A stretch of 64,000 nt of DNA. Source: Gnetum montanum. Its lineage: Eukaryota; Streptophyta; Gnetopsida; Gnetales; Gnetaceae. The DNA is taken from NCBI GenBank assembly GCA_015680685.1, contig MNCI01027444.1, forward strand, positions 480,004-544,003. The letters run 5' to 3'. A program made the translations under genes and the position numbers. Below, piece after piece: positions 47,640 to 59,927 of this stretch (position 1 is its first letter; every line of letters begins with the position of its first letter). The notes beneath the pieces are model-generated. The model did no database searches. It saw nothing but the letters and a program-made list of their open reading frames with translations, and was not told the origin of the DNA.

Positions 47640-50480
47640 CTTAACTCCCATACATCCACATTGAGGATGCCATTCCTAGCATAGGAACAAGCCTTCAATT
47701 TTACAAATTCATTAAAATACAACTATTCTTAGTAAGCAAAGCTTGCCCTTTTCAACCCTGGGTTTCCAAAAGTGGATGAGACATGAACAAAGCTAGACAC
47801 CATGCATTTCCATGTTAAGGAAATAGTGGAATAAGGGAGGAAACATCCATGCTTAGCCCCCAAACACCCATATAGCCTAAGTATGACCTTGAAATGGGCC
47901 CACATGATCTAGAACCCATCCAAGCATCTCTAGCAACCTTAGAATCTCACTAATCCTAGTCAAAACTTTAGGATTTAGTGTTTCCACACTAAGGGAGACT
48001 TCATACATGCTAGGAATCTCACCCTTAACGTGGATGGATGGGGGGAAGCCAAAAATAACCTAAATTAACTACCTAGTTAGCATTTTTCAAAGCTCAGTGA
48101 CCCCTAGATCCTACCAAAACCCTCTAGATCTTCTAAAAGCCCCAAAAGTGGGCAAATATGGTACAAAATTGTCCTCCACTTCTCATCCATGGTTGGCCCA
48201 TCATACCTAGTATGGAATAAAGGGGGGAGACTACAATACTCATCAAGAAGTCTCCAAACTAATGGATCTTAACACCTAGCATTGACTATTGACCCAAACA
48301 ACCTTGTAGGTTGACATGCATGGTCGATTGACTGTTAATCTAGTCTAGATCTAAGTTTCTTGGTTGGGGGAGACCTCTTACACACTAAGCCTCCCACCCT
48401 TAGCATGGATGGAAGGGGAAGTTCCTAAAAACCCTCTCACAACCTTCAAAATGATTATATTTTGACCTTAGCAACTGATGGCCAAGACTAGAAACCTTGT
48501 GGACACTCATGCATAACTTAATTTGATCATAAAATCCTTTCCTCTAAATTTTCCACATTGAGCATGAAATCCCTAAGGTGGAGAAAGTGGAAAGCCCAAA
48601 AATTACTTAATAACCTTTAAAATACTTGAAATTTGACATCAAGTATTAGTAGCCGACATTAGCAACCTTAGAAGCCTACATGCCTAGCTAGAAATGATAG
48701 AAAATGATAAAAAGTAGGGTCCTAAAGATTCTCCATGCTGGGAGTTTTCTCCTCCATGCTACCTAGCATGGAAGAAGGTAGGAAACTTTTGGGATATCTT
48801 GAAATAGCCTCTAGACACCTCAAGATAATAGAATGTAGCTTCACACAAATCCTCAAACTAGTTTCACATCTATTAAAGTTCTTAAACCTTGTAAAAGTGA
48901 TCATAGAAGCTAAAAGGTCCTTCCTCCAAATTTTTCATGCTAAGCATGTAAGCCCTAACATGGAAAAAATGAGGAAAGCTTGAAAACCACTCAAAAATGC
49001 TTAAAATGATCAAATTTTGACACTATGCAGTAGTAATCAACACTAGCAACCTCAGAGATCTACATACATGACCAAAAATAATGCAAAAGGATAAAAATCT
49101 ATTTCCCCATAGTTTTCCATTCTATACATACCATCCCCATTATGGAGAAAAGGGGAAAGCTCAAAAACCATCTATAAAACCTTCAAATTGACCAAACTTG
49201 AGCTCAAACCCTAGTCCTTAACCTTGGCAACCTTGGAAGCATGCATGCATAATCAATTGAGGTTAAAAATTATCTAGATCTAGGATTTATGCTTCTTCCA
49301 CATTGAGGATCTCATTTTACATGTTGTTCATCATATCCATAGCATGGAAACTCAAGGGTGAACTTTTTTGGAGCTCTTGAATAGCTTAGAATGACATCAA
49401 ATAATCCTACATTCACTCTAGAATCATGGCAGTAGCTATTGGAGCCTTCAAACCTCAAGAAATTGATCCCAGATGGCTAAAATGTGGATCCCCCTAGTTT
49501 TCCACACTGAGCTCCCTAACCTTAGCATGGTAAGATGGGGGGAATCTTAAAAACCTATTCGAAGTACTCAAAACTACCAAATTTTTGACATGGGGATAGC
49601 CCTTATCTCTAGCAACTCCTGGGGATGACATGCATGGTCGATTGTGACCCAAATTGATCTAGATCTATGATTCTTCCTTGTTCCATGCTAGAGTAACTTC
49701 CCAACTATGGAAATAAGGGGGGAAAACTACTTTTCCACTTTTGGTTGTAAGATGACAATCCCAAAAGCTAAAGATCTATGTCAAAGAAGCCTAGGACCCC
49801 ATAGCCTCAAGATTTTGCTTGTCTAATCTTATTTCAACCTTTAAAATCCATTTGATTAATTCTTCCACACTAGAGTAACTTCACCAACATGTAAATAATG
49901 GGAAAGACCTTACGTGCCCTTAAACAACCTTCAAAGGTGTTTGAAATAAGCCAAAAGCTTGTAGAATCAAAGTGTACAATCCTATGAGATGATAAACCTA
50001 GTCAAAGTGCTCTTAAACCACTCTAACTTTAAATAAAGTGTTTCCCCATTCTTCTATGCTAATGATATTATGCTTAGAATGGAAAAAATGGGAAATCCAT
50101 TTTTCAGCATGTTTCATGACTTAAACTTAACTCAAAATGCCTAAAAATGAAGCTAAATGATTCACAACCTCTAGATCTATGTCTTGGCTACCTATTTCAC
50201 CATGTTTGACTCCATTTTGGCTTGAATCTTGGTTTTCAATCCTAATATCCTTTTCTTCCATGTTGGCCAGTGTGGAAATAGGGGAAAAGGCTCCTGAACC
50301 TTCTTTTTAGCCTTTACAGACCTCCAAAGTACCTAATTTTGATAGATCTAACCTTGGACCACCTTTGGAAGGTCTCAAAACCTTAGTTTTGGACCTCTAA
50401 GCACCCCAAAACTTATTTTCCTTGGTTTCCACCTTGAGGATCCTTGTTTCCATGTTAAGCTTAGCATGGAAGCTTCAAAA
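47640..50480. repeat. Degenerate ~185-bp tandem array (about 15 units) in element C
   Basis: A motif of the form TTTTCCACATTGAG...TAGCATGGAA...GGGGAAAGC recurs near 47790, 47975, 48175, 48350, 48540, 48725, 48920, 49105, 49300, 49495, 49675, 49862, 50045, 50265 and 50440. A second anchor, AGCAACCTT...CATGCATGGTCGATTG, keeps the same phase (47932, 48297, 48491, 48661, 49046, 49227, 49612). Spacings run about 175-205 bases. No coding potential. The element C LTR has related words (TTAGTGTGGAGACTACATGC), so the unit may derive from LTR sequence. Confidence 0.8.
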
Positions 50481-50559
50481 TACTTGATTTTTAGATCCAA
50501 ATAGACCAGAAATAGCCTTGATTTATGTTGGAACTCACCTAATAGCCTTTTAGCCTCAA

Positions 50560-50960
50560 ACGATGGCTATGTAAGGCCTAAAACTAGCAAAACCTAACCA
50601 TGTTTTTAACCAATATTAATGTTACCATAGATGGTCTATTTTGCTTGAATTTTTCCTTATTACATAGTATTTTAGCTTATTTTTAGACTTGGATTACATT
50701 GTCCACCTTGTTGATCTTCTATGGCATTTATACAGCCTTATGTGTTCATTATTTGACTCATTATAGTCTTATTCATCTTTGTTAAGCCTCTAAATGGTAT
50801 CAAATAGTGGGGTTTGACCTTCCATAACCATTTTTTAACACCATATGACCATGGCCCATTAAGGTTTTAAACTAGCATCATAGTCCACCAAAACTCTAAA
50901 CTATCATCATGGACCACTAAGGCCTAAAAATAGCAAGCTTGTGGGCTTTATTGACCATTT
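50560..50960 (+). repeat. GGCC minisatellite, copy 2 of element C
   Basis: AAGGCCTAAAACTAGC, ATGGCCCATTAAGGTTTTAAACTAGCATC, and GGACCACTAAGGCCTAAAAATAGC-type units, at the start of the segment leading into pol. Confidence 0.7.
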
Positions 50961-51172
50961 TTAGCCTTATTTCTTATGTTTCCTTTGTTTTGACCTTTAC
51001 TTAACATTTGTTGGCATTTATTGCACTTTGTCAAATTGTCCTTACCTCATTGATGACCTTGGATGGCCTTGATTGCATTAGATTTAGGTGTGTTTGCATA
51101 ATTTTGTAGCATTTTAGCATTATTTATTCACTTTTACCTAGGTTCCACTTAATATTCTTTTCTTTGATATGT

Positions 51173-51174
51173 AG
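51173..51174 (+). other. Candidate 3' splice site before pol of element C
   Basis: TTCTTTTCTTTGATATGTAG|G, a pyrimidine-rich run ending in TAG, lies just upstream of the first pol-like residues. Ogre elements are known to have an intron between protease and RT. Confidence 0.4.
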
Positions 51175-52176
51175 GATCAAAGTATGAGTACCTGAGAGCA
51201 AATAAATTTACCCTTGTATCTACATGGACCTCATGATGTTGTTGAATGGTGTATCAATCCCGATTGCCTAGATCTTGAGCTTGTCTTATATACCACATAG
51301 CCTCAATAAAGAAACCTCTAGAATGGCCTAAAAACCTAGTCAAAACCCTTAACTTAGAGGTAGGTGACATAACTAAAGGCTCTCAAATTTAGGTTCCTAT
51401 CACAACATAGTGGTGGGAAGAAAACCCTTAAATTAAGTTCCTTACTAGAGCCCCAATATGCTCAAGACATCACCAAGATCCTAAAAAAATAACATCAAGG
51501 CATTTACTTGATCATATGAAGATATGCCAGGCCTAGACCCACATCTAGTCTAGCACAACATCATACTAGACCCTAGCATTAGACCAATTAAGCAAAAAGT
51601 GCATAAGATTAGACTAGATTTGGCCTTGGCATTTTGTCATGAGATCTCAAAGCTTTACCAAGCTAGTTTCATTAAAGCTATTGATTATGTAGAATGGGTA
51701 TCCAACATAGTGATAGTCCCTAAGAAAAATGAGAGTATTCATATTTACAATGATTTTCAAGACCTAAATAAAGAGACCATCAAAGATAACTTCCCTTTGC
51801 CTAGTATTGATCAACTTATCGATACTATAGCTAGACATGCCTTGTTGTGCTTTATGGATGGATTCTTGGGATATAACCAAATTAGGATCAACCCATAGCA
51901 CTAACTTGGCATGACTTTTATGATCCCATGGAGTACTTTTTATTATACCATGATGTCCCTTGGCCTTAAGAATGCCAAAGCAACATACTAGAGAGCCATG
52001 ACCTATATCTTTACCAATTACATGTTAGGTTTGCTTAATGATTATGTAGATGACATAGCCATTAAGTCCAAGATAGCCAATGACCTAGACCTTATGCTTA
52101 AATGATGTATTAAGTACATGCTCCATCTCAATCCTCAAAAATGTGTCTTCGATATCAAGATCAATATGATGCTTAG
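51175..52176 (+). pseudogene. rt: Reverse transcriptase of element C, 5' part
   Basis: SYEDMPGLDPHLV (51520) marks the usual Tat sequence before RT. Then come IRPIKQKVHKIRLD, WVSNIVIVPKKNES, NFPLPSIDQLIDTIARHAL, CFMDGFLGYNQIRI, WSTFYYTMMSLGLKNAKATY and the catalytic DYVDDIAIKS (52040). It breaks at 52176 by insertion of element B and resumes at 59345. In-frame stops include TAG where the family has Gln (ATY-stop-RAM) and TGA where Arg is expected. Confidence 0.9.
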
Positions 52177-53019
52177 TGATGAGTGGCGAGGTACACCTAC
52201 ACTCAACCATACAAATACAAGCATCTCACATGTGATCCGGTCGAACTCCAAGGACTAAGTTCTTACACACCTTAATGGAACACTTAAGGTAAATCAATTG
52301 TTGTCTTCCCAGACTTACTTGTATTTTCATGGTTGTATGGTTAAGTAAGCTTGAGGTGTATGATTTTTATAAATTTTTATCTTTTTAATGCCTATGCTAA
52401 TAGGGGAAAGGTGAAGAGACTAAATGACTAACTTTCATTAACTATTCATTGACTAAGCTGTAATTATCCTAGCACAAATATCTGTTCCCACTTGTCGCAC
52501 ACACCCTGAACCAGTGCAATGCTACTGGGATTACCAAACGCTACTCATTACTGGATTACCAAGCATTACACACATGCTCGAAGCAATCATACTGAATGCA
52601 CTTAACTAGGAGAGTCAAGGGTTGAGAGAGATTAATTATCTAAGAAAGCATTTAAAAAATTAATAGTAATTAAATCCTATTTAGCTTATTCCACATGCTG
52701 CAAGGTTTATCAGAAAGTTCATCTTTATTACCATACACAAATGTGTGCTCAGGTACAATTTGCTCGAATAAAGATCCATTCACATTGAGACTCCTACTGC
52801 AGGCGTACGGAAATTATTCTAACTCTGGAATGGTAAAACTACTATAGTTTGGCTAAGGGTCTAGATCTAGATGAGTGAACAAGGAAAAGCCTCCTCTTAT
52901 TTATAGAACTAGCGATGGGCTGCAATATCATGTACGCAATATCACATGGGTTGACGCAATATCACGGATGCAATATCACGTATGTGATATCGCGGCTGAT
53001 GCTATATCGCGGCTCATCA
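52177..53019 (-). repeat. 3' LTR of element B
   Basis: TGATGAGTGGCGAGG to GCTCATCA. Six ATATC-type palindromes lie at 52925-53012. TATAAATAAGAGG (minus) is near 52905. Confidence 0.92.
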
Positions 53020-53031
53020 TACCCCCATGAC
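53020..53031 (-). other. Purine tract at element B 3' LTR edge
   Basis: GTCATGGGGGTA on minus, identical to element A. Confidence 0.6.
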
Positions 53032-55040
53032 TGAATGAAAACTCATCCTCGAGTTCCTTAAAAAATATTGGGAAGGTATGGGATTATTGACTTGAATGAT
53101 ACTAATGGTGAATGGGGTGACATGTGAATGGATCATCATTATAATACATGGAAAACTTACTATTCATGACAACAAGAGTGAACACTATACACATTTGACA
53201 TCCATCCTTATTTGGTAGCTGAGAGAAAAGAGAGAAGAGAAAGAGAGAAAAGAAGAAGTTTGTTGCTACCAAAGCCAAGATTATACTTTTCATTATCCAT
53301 CCATAAGTGCATCATCAATCTTGTTCCTTGCATAACTGCTTTAGCATCAATCCATTCCAAGTGTTACCTCCAAATCCACTCCATTGTTGTATGATTGCCA
53401 TCTGCACACAAAACACAGTCTGATATTAGTAAGGGTAAATGAATCACAATGCAATTAATACCTTGCCTCAGTGTAAGGTCCATTGGCTGAGTCGTGATAT
53501 GGCTAGTGTAGATCTGAAGATATAATATTGGTGACTACCCGAGGTGTAGGGGTTAGGAGAAAATCAAAAAAATTCGACCAGGACCCCCATGACTAAGGAC
53601 GAACCTCCGATAACGATTAGAATTGAAAAAGATAAGGAATAAGAAAGATGGAGAAAAAGAAATAATTTCCATTCCAATAAAATGAATGTCAAAGATGAAA
53701 TGAACAAAATAAATGGTGATTGCGAAAATGTTTAAAGGAAAGAAATTAACGGATGCACCAAATAGGAATGTTAGTGGATCCTCCCCAAAGTAGGCTCATG
53801 CCCTTAATGCCCTAACAATCCCACATTCAAAGAGTCTGTAGGCTCTTAAAAATGTCATTTGGAAGCAAGAGTCAAAGTCTTAACCACAAGATTTTACCAA
53901 AAAGAAAACAATGCATCAACCAAAATATAGACTACTGATACAACCAATAATCAGGTGATAAATGGAGAAAGAAGGATGGAAAGAAGAGAATGGAATGGAA
54001 TCTCAAGAACAAGGTGATGTATAGCCCCTTGTGTGTTGATGGTTAATGTGACTTAGTATATCTCATTCCAAATTCAGCCTCAAACTAACCACAACCAGTG
54101 ACTTCGCATTAATACATTTGGCCAATCCATCCACCTGAAGTAGCAAGAATGCTTCCACCAAAGAGTCACCACCATTCCAACGAAACGAACAAGGAGAAAA
54201 TAGGAAGCAAGAAGGGCCTTAGTTAGAGGAAACATGTTTATTTTAGTTCCATAACCAGTGCTTGTAGCCCAGGTGATTATTTCGTCTAAGGGGTGTGCTT
54301 TGAATTCTCACTATGTTTTTTTTTTTTTTATGTTTTGCATAAGAACACACCATGCAAAGACTTATTATTTTTATTAGATCAACTTCCCGATAATGGAGTA
54401 ACGTCGGAATGGTAAGGAAACCTCAAGGAGAAACATCCAAGCACCCAAGAGAATGGCCAACACAAGTGCATCAAATCCCCTTGAAGTCACACCCTTTTCA
54501 ATCCTTGAGTCCTTCCTTAGTTTGAGAAGTGCCCAATCACCGATTCGTTGATAGTTCTTATTGTTTAAGGAAGGGGACTGTATAGTTCCAAGCCAAGAGA
54601 GACCATAGAAATTTATGGATGTATGGATGATGTGGACTCATTGCCTCTTATATCAAACAAACCATAACTTAGTATTAACATCATAACTTAAAGGTAAAAA
54701 CCAAACATTAGCAATCAATAGAATACAGTTCATACCATCATCAGGAGCACTTATTAGGTGACAAACTGAACAAAAGAAACAAACACACAAAGAAATAAAA
54801 GAGTATGAATGATGTTGCAAAACAAAAATAAGAAGAGTTAAAGAAATTTGTAAAATAAGGTGTAAAACAAAAACTTAAAAAGAAACTGAGGGCCTCAAAT
54901 GATCAGCATAGGTGGCCATGTCTCCCATGACTGAGTTGTAAGGGAGAGATTTGAAATGGTGATCGAGGTTTTCCTTTCTCTGATGTGCTATGTGCATAGA
55001 CCATTCTAGGTTTATGATAAGATTTGATCTATTGCACATA
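53032..55040 (-). other. Noncoding 3' region of element B and pol-deletion junction
   Basis: It aligns with 21428-~23445 of element A. Near 55015-55075 the alignment jumps to ~26230 of A (AGTTTCCAACTTCC / AATTTCCAACTTCC), which marks the missing RT-RNase H-integrase block. A purine/pyrimidine tract lies at 53220-53260. Confidence 0.75.
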
Positions 55041-55416
55041 GACTAGTATTCTTCTATCAAAGAACTCATTTGAATCTTCTAAGAGTTTCCAACTTCCCTG
55101 GATTGGTGTTTTCAGATTAAGGGTTGGAAGTTGGCGACACTCATACACCAGTGCATCTATGCTTTCAACGTATGCGCACGTTGTTCCCTCAGTTAGTTCC
55201 ATGCATATTGGTGAGTTGCTCTCTCGGTTAGCTATCAACCACTGGGTGTTCTCTTGTTGTGTGGTTGCTACAAATAGGTACCTTTGTATGTTACCCTCTG
55301 GTGCACACTGATTGCATGCAGGCAATGCTGAACATTTCTATATGCAATTACACCCTGTATCACTGTATGTGATGCATGGAACTTTCTTCTTCTCGATCTT
55401 CCGACAAGTGTTTTCC

Positions 55417-55842
55417 TTAGATATTTCTAGGGAAATCATGGATTCCTAGGCATGCGTTCACAGTACTTAGCCATGCCCTTCCCATTATTATTGGGAAGTT
55501 CCCTTTCTCATTGTTGACTTGTATCACTAGGAAATTAGCTGGGTATGACCAACCACAAACAATGGTAATGATGTCCTCCACCAGTCCCAAGGGAATGGTG
55601 ATGGAATGGTCAGCCAACTCTAAGTGAATATTTCTCTTCCTTAGTGGAGGTAGGTTCCAGGCTTTATACATTTCTTGTGATATCAAGTTGACTCCAGAAC
55701 CTGAGTCCAGAAGAGCTTTACAAGGTTCATTCCCATTGACTTGGAGATAGATTAAAGGACTTATAGGATTAGAGAATTTCTTGGGAAGGTGGCCCTCCTT
55801 GATCCAGTTAGTGATAGTATGTGCTAACATAACCATGTGCAT
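55417..55842 (-). pseudogene. pro: Aspartic protease of element B
   Basis: A 141-codon frame with an intact active site CKALLDSGSGVNLIS, then ITIPLGLVEDIITIV, ANFLVIQVNN and the hydrophobic IIMGRAWL. It is the best-preserved enzyme domain in the window. It is homologous to 27072-26533 of A, where the active-site Ser is Leu. The surrounding gag frame is broken, so it is still counted as a pseudogene. Confidence 0.85.
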
Positions 55843-56469
55843 TGAGCTTTGTTATTGATTTGAAGGGAGCTTCGAAGCCTTATTTGATGGAGGAACGTTC
55901 GGAGGCTCAAATGCTTGTGGTTGTGAGAGCTTGTTTGGACTATTGGCTCTAAAGAAAGGTCTTCTCTTTGTATCGTTGTTAGAACTAGCAGTGGGTTGAA
56001 GGTTTATAGCTCTCATAGCATTGCGTTGTTGTGGTTGAGTGGGGATTTTCCCTTGCATCGTTGGAGCGGGTGGTACTGGATCTATCAATGTAAGAGTCAT
56101 GGATGGGTTCAAAGGATGGTGTGTATGTGGTGTGTCTCTCCAAGGAGAAGGAGTCCTATAATACTCCCAATCTTGGTAGTGATGTTGTGAGGTTGCGTAA
56201 CCAATAGATTCACTTGGAGAGATTGGCTGCTACACGTAGTAGCCATATGGATCTGGTTTACGGTAAGGGTATTGTTGCCTTGGCGATGACATCCCCCATG
56301 ACTATGGGTATTGCCATTGCTAGTGTTGCTCAATAGGTTGTGGTGGAGTTCCACTTGGATAATACATTAATGATTGGTGGAACTTCCTTGGGTTACCTTG
56401 GGAATAGGGTAACCATCAGGGTGTTTTTCATTTGTTTAGTTGTGGGTTAAGTGCATACACCCCAGACTC

Positions 56470-58367
56470 TTGCAGATGTGAGATTATTGGGAAAAATCCC
56501 TTAGGATGGTCATACTAGCATATCTCACATCCATCATCATTGTCCATATCAGAATCCACAACCTCTTCAGTGATGGTCATTTTACCATTACCTTTGTTAC
56601 GTGCATGATCCAAATCCCTCTTTTTCTTTTTATCATGGTCATTACTTTGCTTCTTAGACTCCTCTACGATTTTTAGAACGATTTCAAATCTACCATCTAA
56701 GGAGTCCCACATTTGATATACCTTTGACAACACTTTTGTTATTAATTTTTGAAGTGGTAAGGTTTTCCTATTCACCATCTCTTCAAGTGGTGACTCATCC
56801 TTCTCCTCACAGAATCTCACTCCCCTTTTTCAGAGGGAAGGATCGTGGTTGTACTCTTCCGTACTTTCTCTCTTACATAGCTCTCCTTCTTCCTTAGCTA
56901 CTTGCTCCAAAAATCTATGGATCTAATGGAACCTAAGCTCTAATAATCTCCCTTGGGAATATGTTCCAAGGGTTCTCCTAGTTTCATGCCTAAGTCCATC
57001 TATGAGATGGCATAGTTGATCCTGCTGCGAGTAACCACAGCTCAGGCAACAATGTAGCAATGCATAGTATCAACCCATGGTAGCATCCAAGGGTTCATGA
57101 GTTCCTTGCTTCCATCCTTGGATTTTTTTTCATAGGTTGGACACCCGGGAGTATGTTTTATACTTATCATTAAACAATTCTAGCATCATACTCCACCTTC
57201 GAATGGATTTCGGTTCTAAGGATTGGTACCAACTTTCTTCTTCTTTTACTAGTGTCCTTGGAAAAAAATTTAATTTTTGCCACTTGTTCTCGATGTTCTG
57301 CAAGGCACATGCTTCATGAAATTCTTGTAAGTGGTTCTAAGGATCAGCGTTGTATCCACCCTTAAATCGTGGCATATTATTTATGTCTAGTCTCTTGATA
57401 CTACTATCTTTTTGGTGCCTTGTGGGTATTCTAACGGCCTTTGTAATGTCTAACATGCTTCAGGTTGCAAGTAGGGGTTCTTCATCTTCATTTCTTTCAT
57501 ACCATCTGTGATGTCTACACAGTTCCCTACTTTCCCTTTTTCCATGTCGTGATTCTCTAGAGTGCCCTCGTCCTCGTTCTTGACTCTCTCGTCGAGGTCT
57601 CTCATTTTGCTTACCCTTATCCTCATGGTTAGGTTCCTTGTGACTACGTCCTGATCTTGAAGGAGAGGGTGAATGCAACAATGAAGGTGAAGAAGAAGGA
57701 GAACCATTGCCATAACGATGTTTACTACCCTCTCTTCAGTGGTCTCAACCCCAATTGTGATGACAATTAGAATGCCCGTCCTTATCTTGTGTTTGTGTTC
57801 CCTTGTTGAACACTTGGTGTTCGTGGGGATCAGAACTAGGTTGTGAATTGTGGAGTGAAGGTTTTGATACACCACCTCCTCACTATTGTTAGGAGCGAAA
57901 ACATCGTTTTTTGGAGAACCTATTGAAATAGGTTCACCACCATCAATTTTTCTTTTAACAAGTGAAGCATTATGGGGTTCTTTGCCCTTCAAAGATGTGT
58001 GGTAACTCTCCTGTCGCAAGTCCCGTTGATGTTGCACTTCTGTGGGATGGTAGTCCCTTATGTTGTAATCACATGCAATGTACTCTGTGTATAACTGTGA
58101 CATGCCTATTCATGCTAGGACACGAAGGAGCATGTTGGGGGCAGCCCTGTCTAAAGGCAACACTATGTTACCCTCCAAGTCTCTCCAACGCATTTTTTTG
58201 TCTTGCTAGAGAATAAAGGTAAAGTTGGGTATATACTCATCATGATGAATATATACCACATGGAATTGTTGAGGAACTGGTGGATTTTGGTTATGTGTGT
58301 TGTGTTGTTGACTGTCTCTAGTGTTATTCCTAAGCGGTGAAGTGCTTTTGTATGAAGGAGAAGACAT
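56470..58367 (-). pseudogene. gag: gag of element B
   Basis: ATG at 58367 (MSSPSYKSTSPLRNN) matches the A start. A Ser/Arg-rich tract includes RGRGHSRESRHGKRESRE (about 57600-57530), then MPRFKGGYNADP and MLELFNDKYKTYSRV, the capsid core, MVNRKTLPLQKL, and a finger remnant CEIC (56523) in which the last Cys is Phe and Gln is a stop. Pro/Asn/Gln-rich sequence (56350-55850) links to the protease. Confidence 0.8.
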
Positions 58368-58496
58368 CTTTGTCTTGTTCAGTATGCAATTTACCGTTAT
58401 CTTATTTTTTTCTTTTGTTCAACCCTAAGGATTCATTTTAGCTTCTCAATGATGTGAATGATCTCCTATATTCTACATAGCACACAAACAACTAAG

Positions 58497-58514
58497 TCCC
58501 CGACAACGGCACCA
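58497..58514 (-). other. Primer-binding site of element B (tRNA-Asp type)
   Basis: TGGTGCCGTTGTCGGGGA, one base from the LTR, differs by two C/T changes from the complement of the plant tRNA-Asp 3' end (TGGCGCCGTTGCCGGGGA), the primer used by Athila elements. Confidence 0.85.
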
Positions 58515-58515
58515 A

Positions 58516-59344
58516 TGATGAATGGCGAGGTACCCCTACACTTAACCATACGAATACAAGTGTCCCACGCATGATCCAGTCGAACTCCAAGGACTAAGTA
58601 CTTATGTGCCTTAATGAAACACTTAAGGTTAATCAATTACTGTCTTCCTAGACTTACTTGTATTTTCATAGTTGTATGTTTAAGTAAGCCTGAGGTGTAT
58701 GATTTTTATAACTTTTTATCCTTTTAACGCCTATGCTAATAGGGGAAAGGTGAAGAGATTAAATGACTAACTTTCATTAACTATTCATTAACTAAGCTTT
58801 AATTATCCTAGCACCAGTATCTGTTCCCACTTGCCACACACACCCTGAACCAGTGCAACACTACTGGGATTACCAAACGCTACTCGTTACTAGGTTACCA
58901 AGTGTTACACACGTGCTCAAAGCAATCGTACTAAATGCACTTAACTAGGAGAGTCAAGGGTTGAGAGAGATTAATTATCTAAGAAATAATTTAAATAATT
59001 AACAGTAATTAAATCCTATTTAGATTAATCCACATGCTGTAAGGTTTATTAGAAAGTTCATCTTTATTGTTGTACACAAATGTGTGCTTAGGTACAATTC
59101 GCTCGAATAAAGATCTGTTCACTTTGAGACTCCTATTGCAGGCACATGAAAATTATTCTAACTCTAGAATGGTAAAACTACTATATTTTGGCTAAGGGTG
59201 TAGATCTAGATGAGGGAACAAGGAAAAGCCACCTCTTATTTATAGAACTGGCAACGGGCTGCGATATCGCAGGGGCCAACGTGATATCGCGGATACGATA
59301 TCATGTATGTGATATCGCGGCTGATGCGATATCGTAGCTCATCA
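58516..59344 (-). repeat. 5' LTR of element B
   Basis: TGATGAATGGCGAGG to GCTCATCA. The TATA box TATAAATAA is at 59244-59236 on minus. Five GATATC palindromes (59262-59338) lie in U3. Confidence 0.92.
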
Positions 59345-59830
59345 CTTAGCTTCATAGTTTTTGAAGTAGGAATATGTGTTGATCCTGATATGGTCAAGGC
59401 CATATCCAAATTATTAGTGCCTACCAACCTTAAGGAGCTTTAGCGATTAGATGGTAGATTGTAGTTTATTTGTAGGTTTATCACTAGGCTTACAAATAAC
59501 TTATAGCCCATGCAACATTTGCTTAAGAAAGGGGTTCACTATGAGTGGACAACTCAAGGCCAAGAGGCCAATAATCTATCCTCCACAAGTGGGTAAACCA
59601 TTTTATATCTACCTTGCCATCTTTGACATATCCATTGCCTCTCTACTCTATCAAAAACATGATGATGGAGTAGAAATGCCTATATATTACCTTAGCCACA
59701 CATTAGCAACTCATAAAACCTAATACACTAAAGTGAAGAAGTATTTTCTAGCACTAGTATTCTCTTTGAAGAAGTGGAGACACTACCTCTTTAGAAGCTA
59801 AGTAAATGTCATTTGCAAGGACAACATACT
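59345..59830 (+). pseudogene. rt: RT end and first RNase H of element C, 3' part
   Basis: The sequence picks up the RT frame after element B: a VDPDMVKAI motif, the usual end of RT, then GKPFYIYLAIFDISIASLLY, EMPIYYLSHTLATHKT-x-YTKVKKYFLALVFSLKKWRHY (59590-59800), the hallmark of the ordinary gypsy RNase H. The first catalytic Asp region reads IYLAIFD. Stops interrupt the frame. Confidence 0.8.
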
Positions 59831-59927
59831 CATAGCCATAATGACCAACATTTACAAAAGTAGTCATATAGTCTGATGAAAATCCATAACTATAGAATAT
59901 GACCTTCATTATGTCTCTTAATCCTCA

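Larger units (their letters stand above)
52172..59349 (-). mobile_element. Element B: gag-pro-only Athila-like element nested in C
   Basis: Flanked by CTTAG at 52172-52176 and 59345-59349. Minus-strand order: 5' LTR (58516-59344), primer-binding site, gag, protease, then directly a ~2 kb noncoding region, purine tract and 3' LTR (52177-53019). Compared with A it lacks the ~2.8 kb that encode RT, RNase H and integrase. At 7168 bp with both LTRs, primer site and purine tract, it is a non-autonomous deletion derivative that needed pol from a relative such as A. The LTRs differ by roughly 8-10 percent by eye. Confidence 0.92.

Noticed and set aside
47640-50480. Regularly spaced repeats suggesting a CRISPR array
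   Set aside because: Units are diverged throughout with no constant repeat/unique spacer alternation, and the DNA is nuclear plant sequence. It is a degenerate tandem satellite.
53212-53394. 60-codon frame rich in Arg, Glu and Lys
   Set aside because: Translation of a purine tract in the noncoding 3' region of element B. The A copy has no matching frame.
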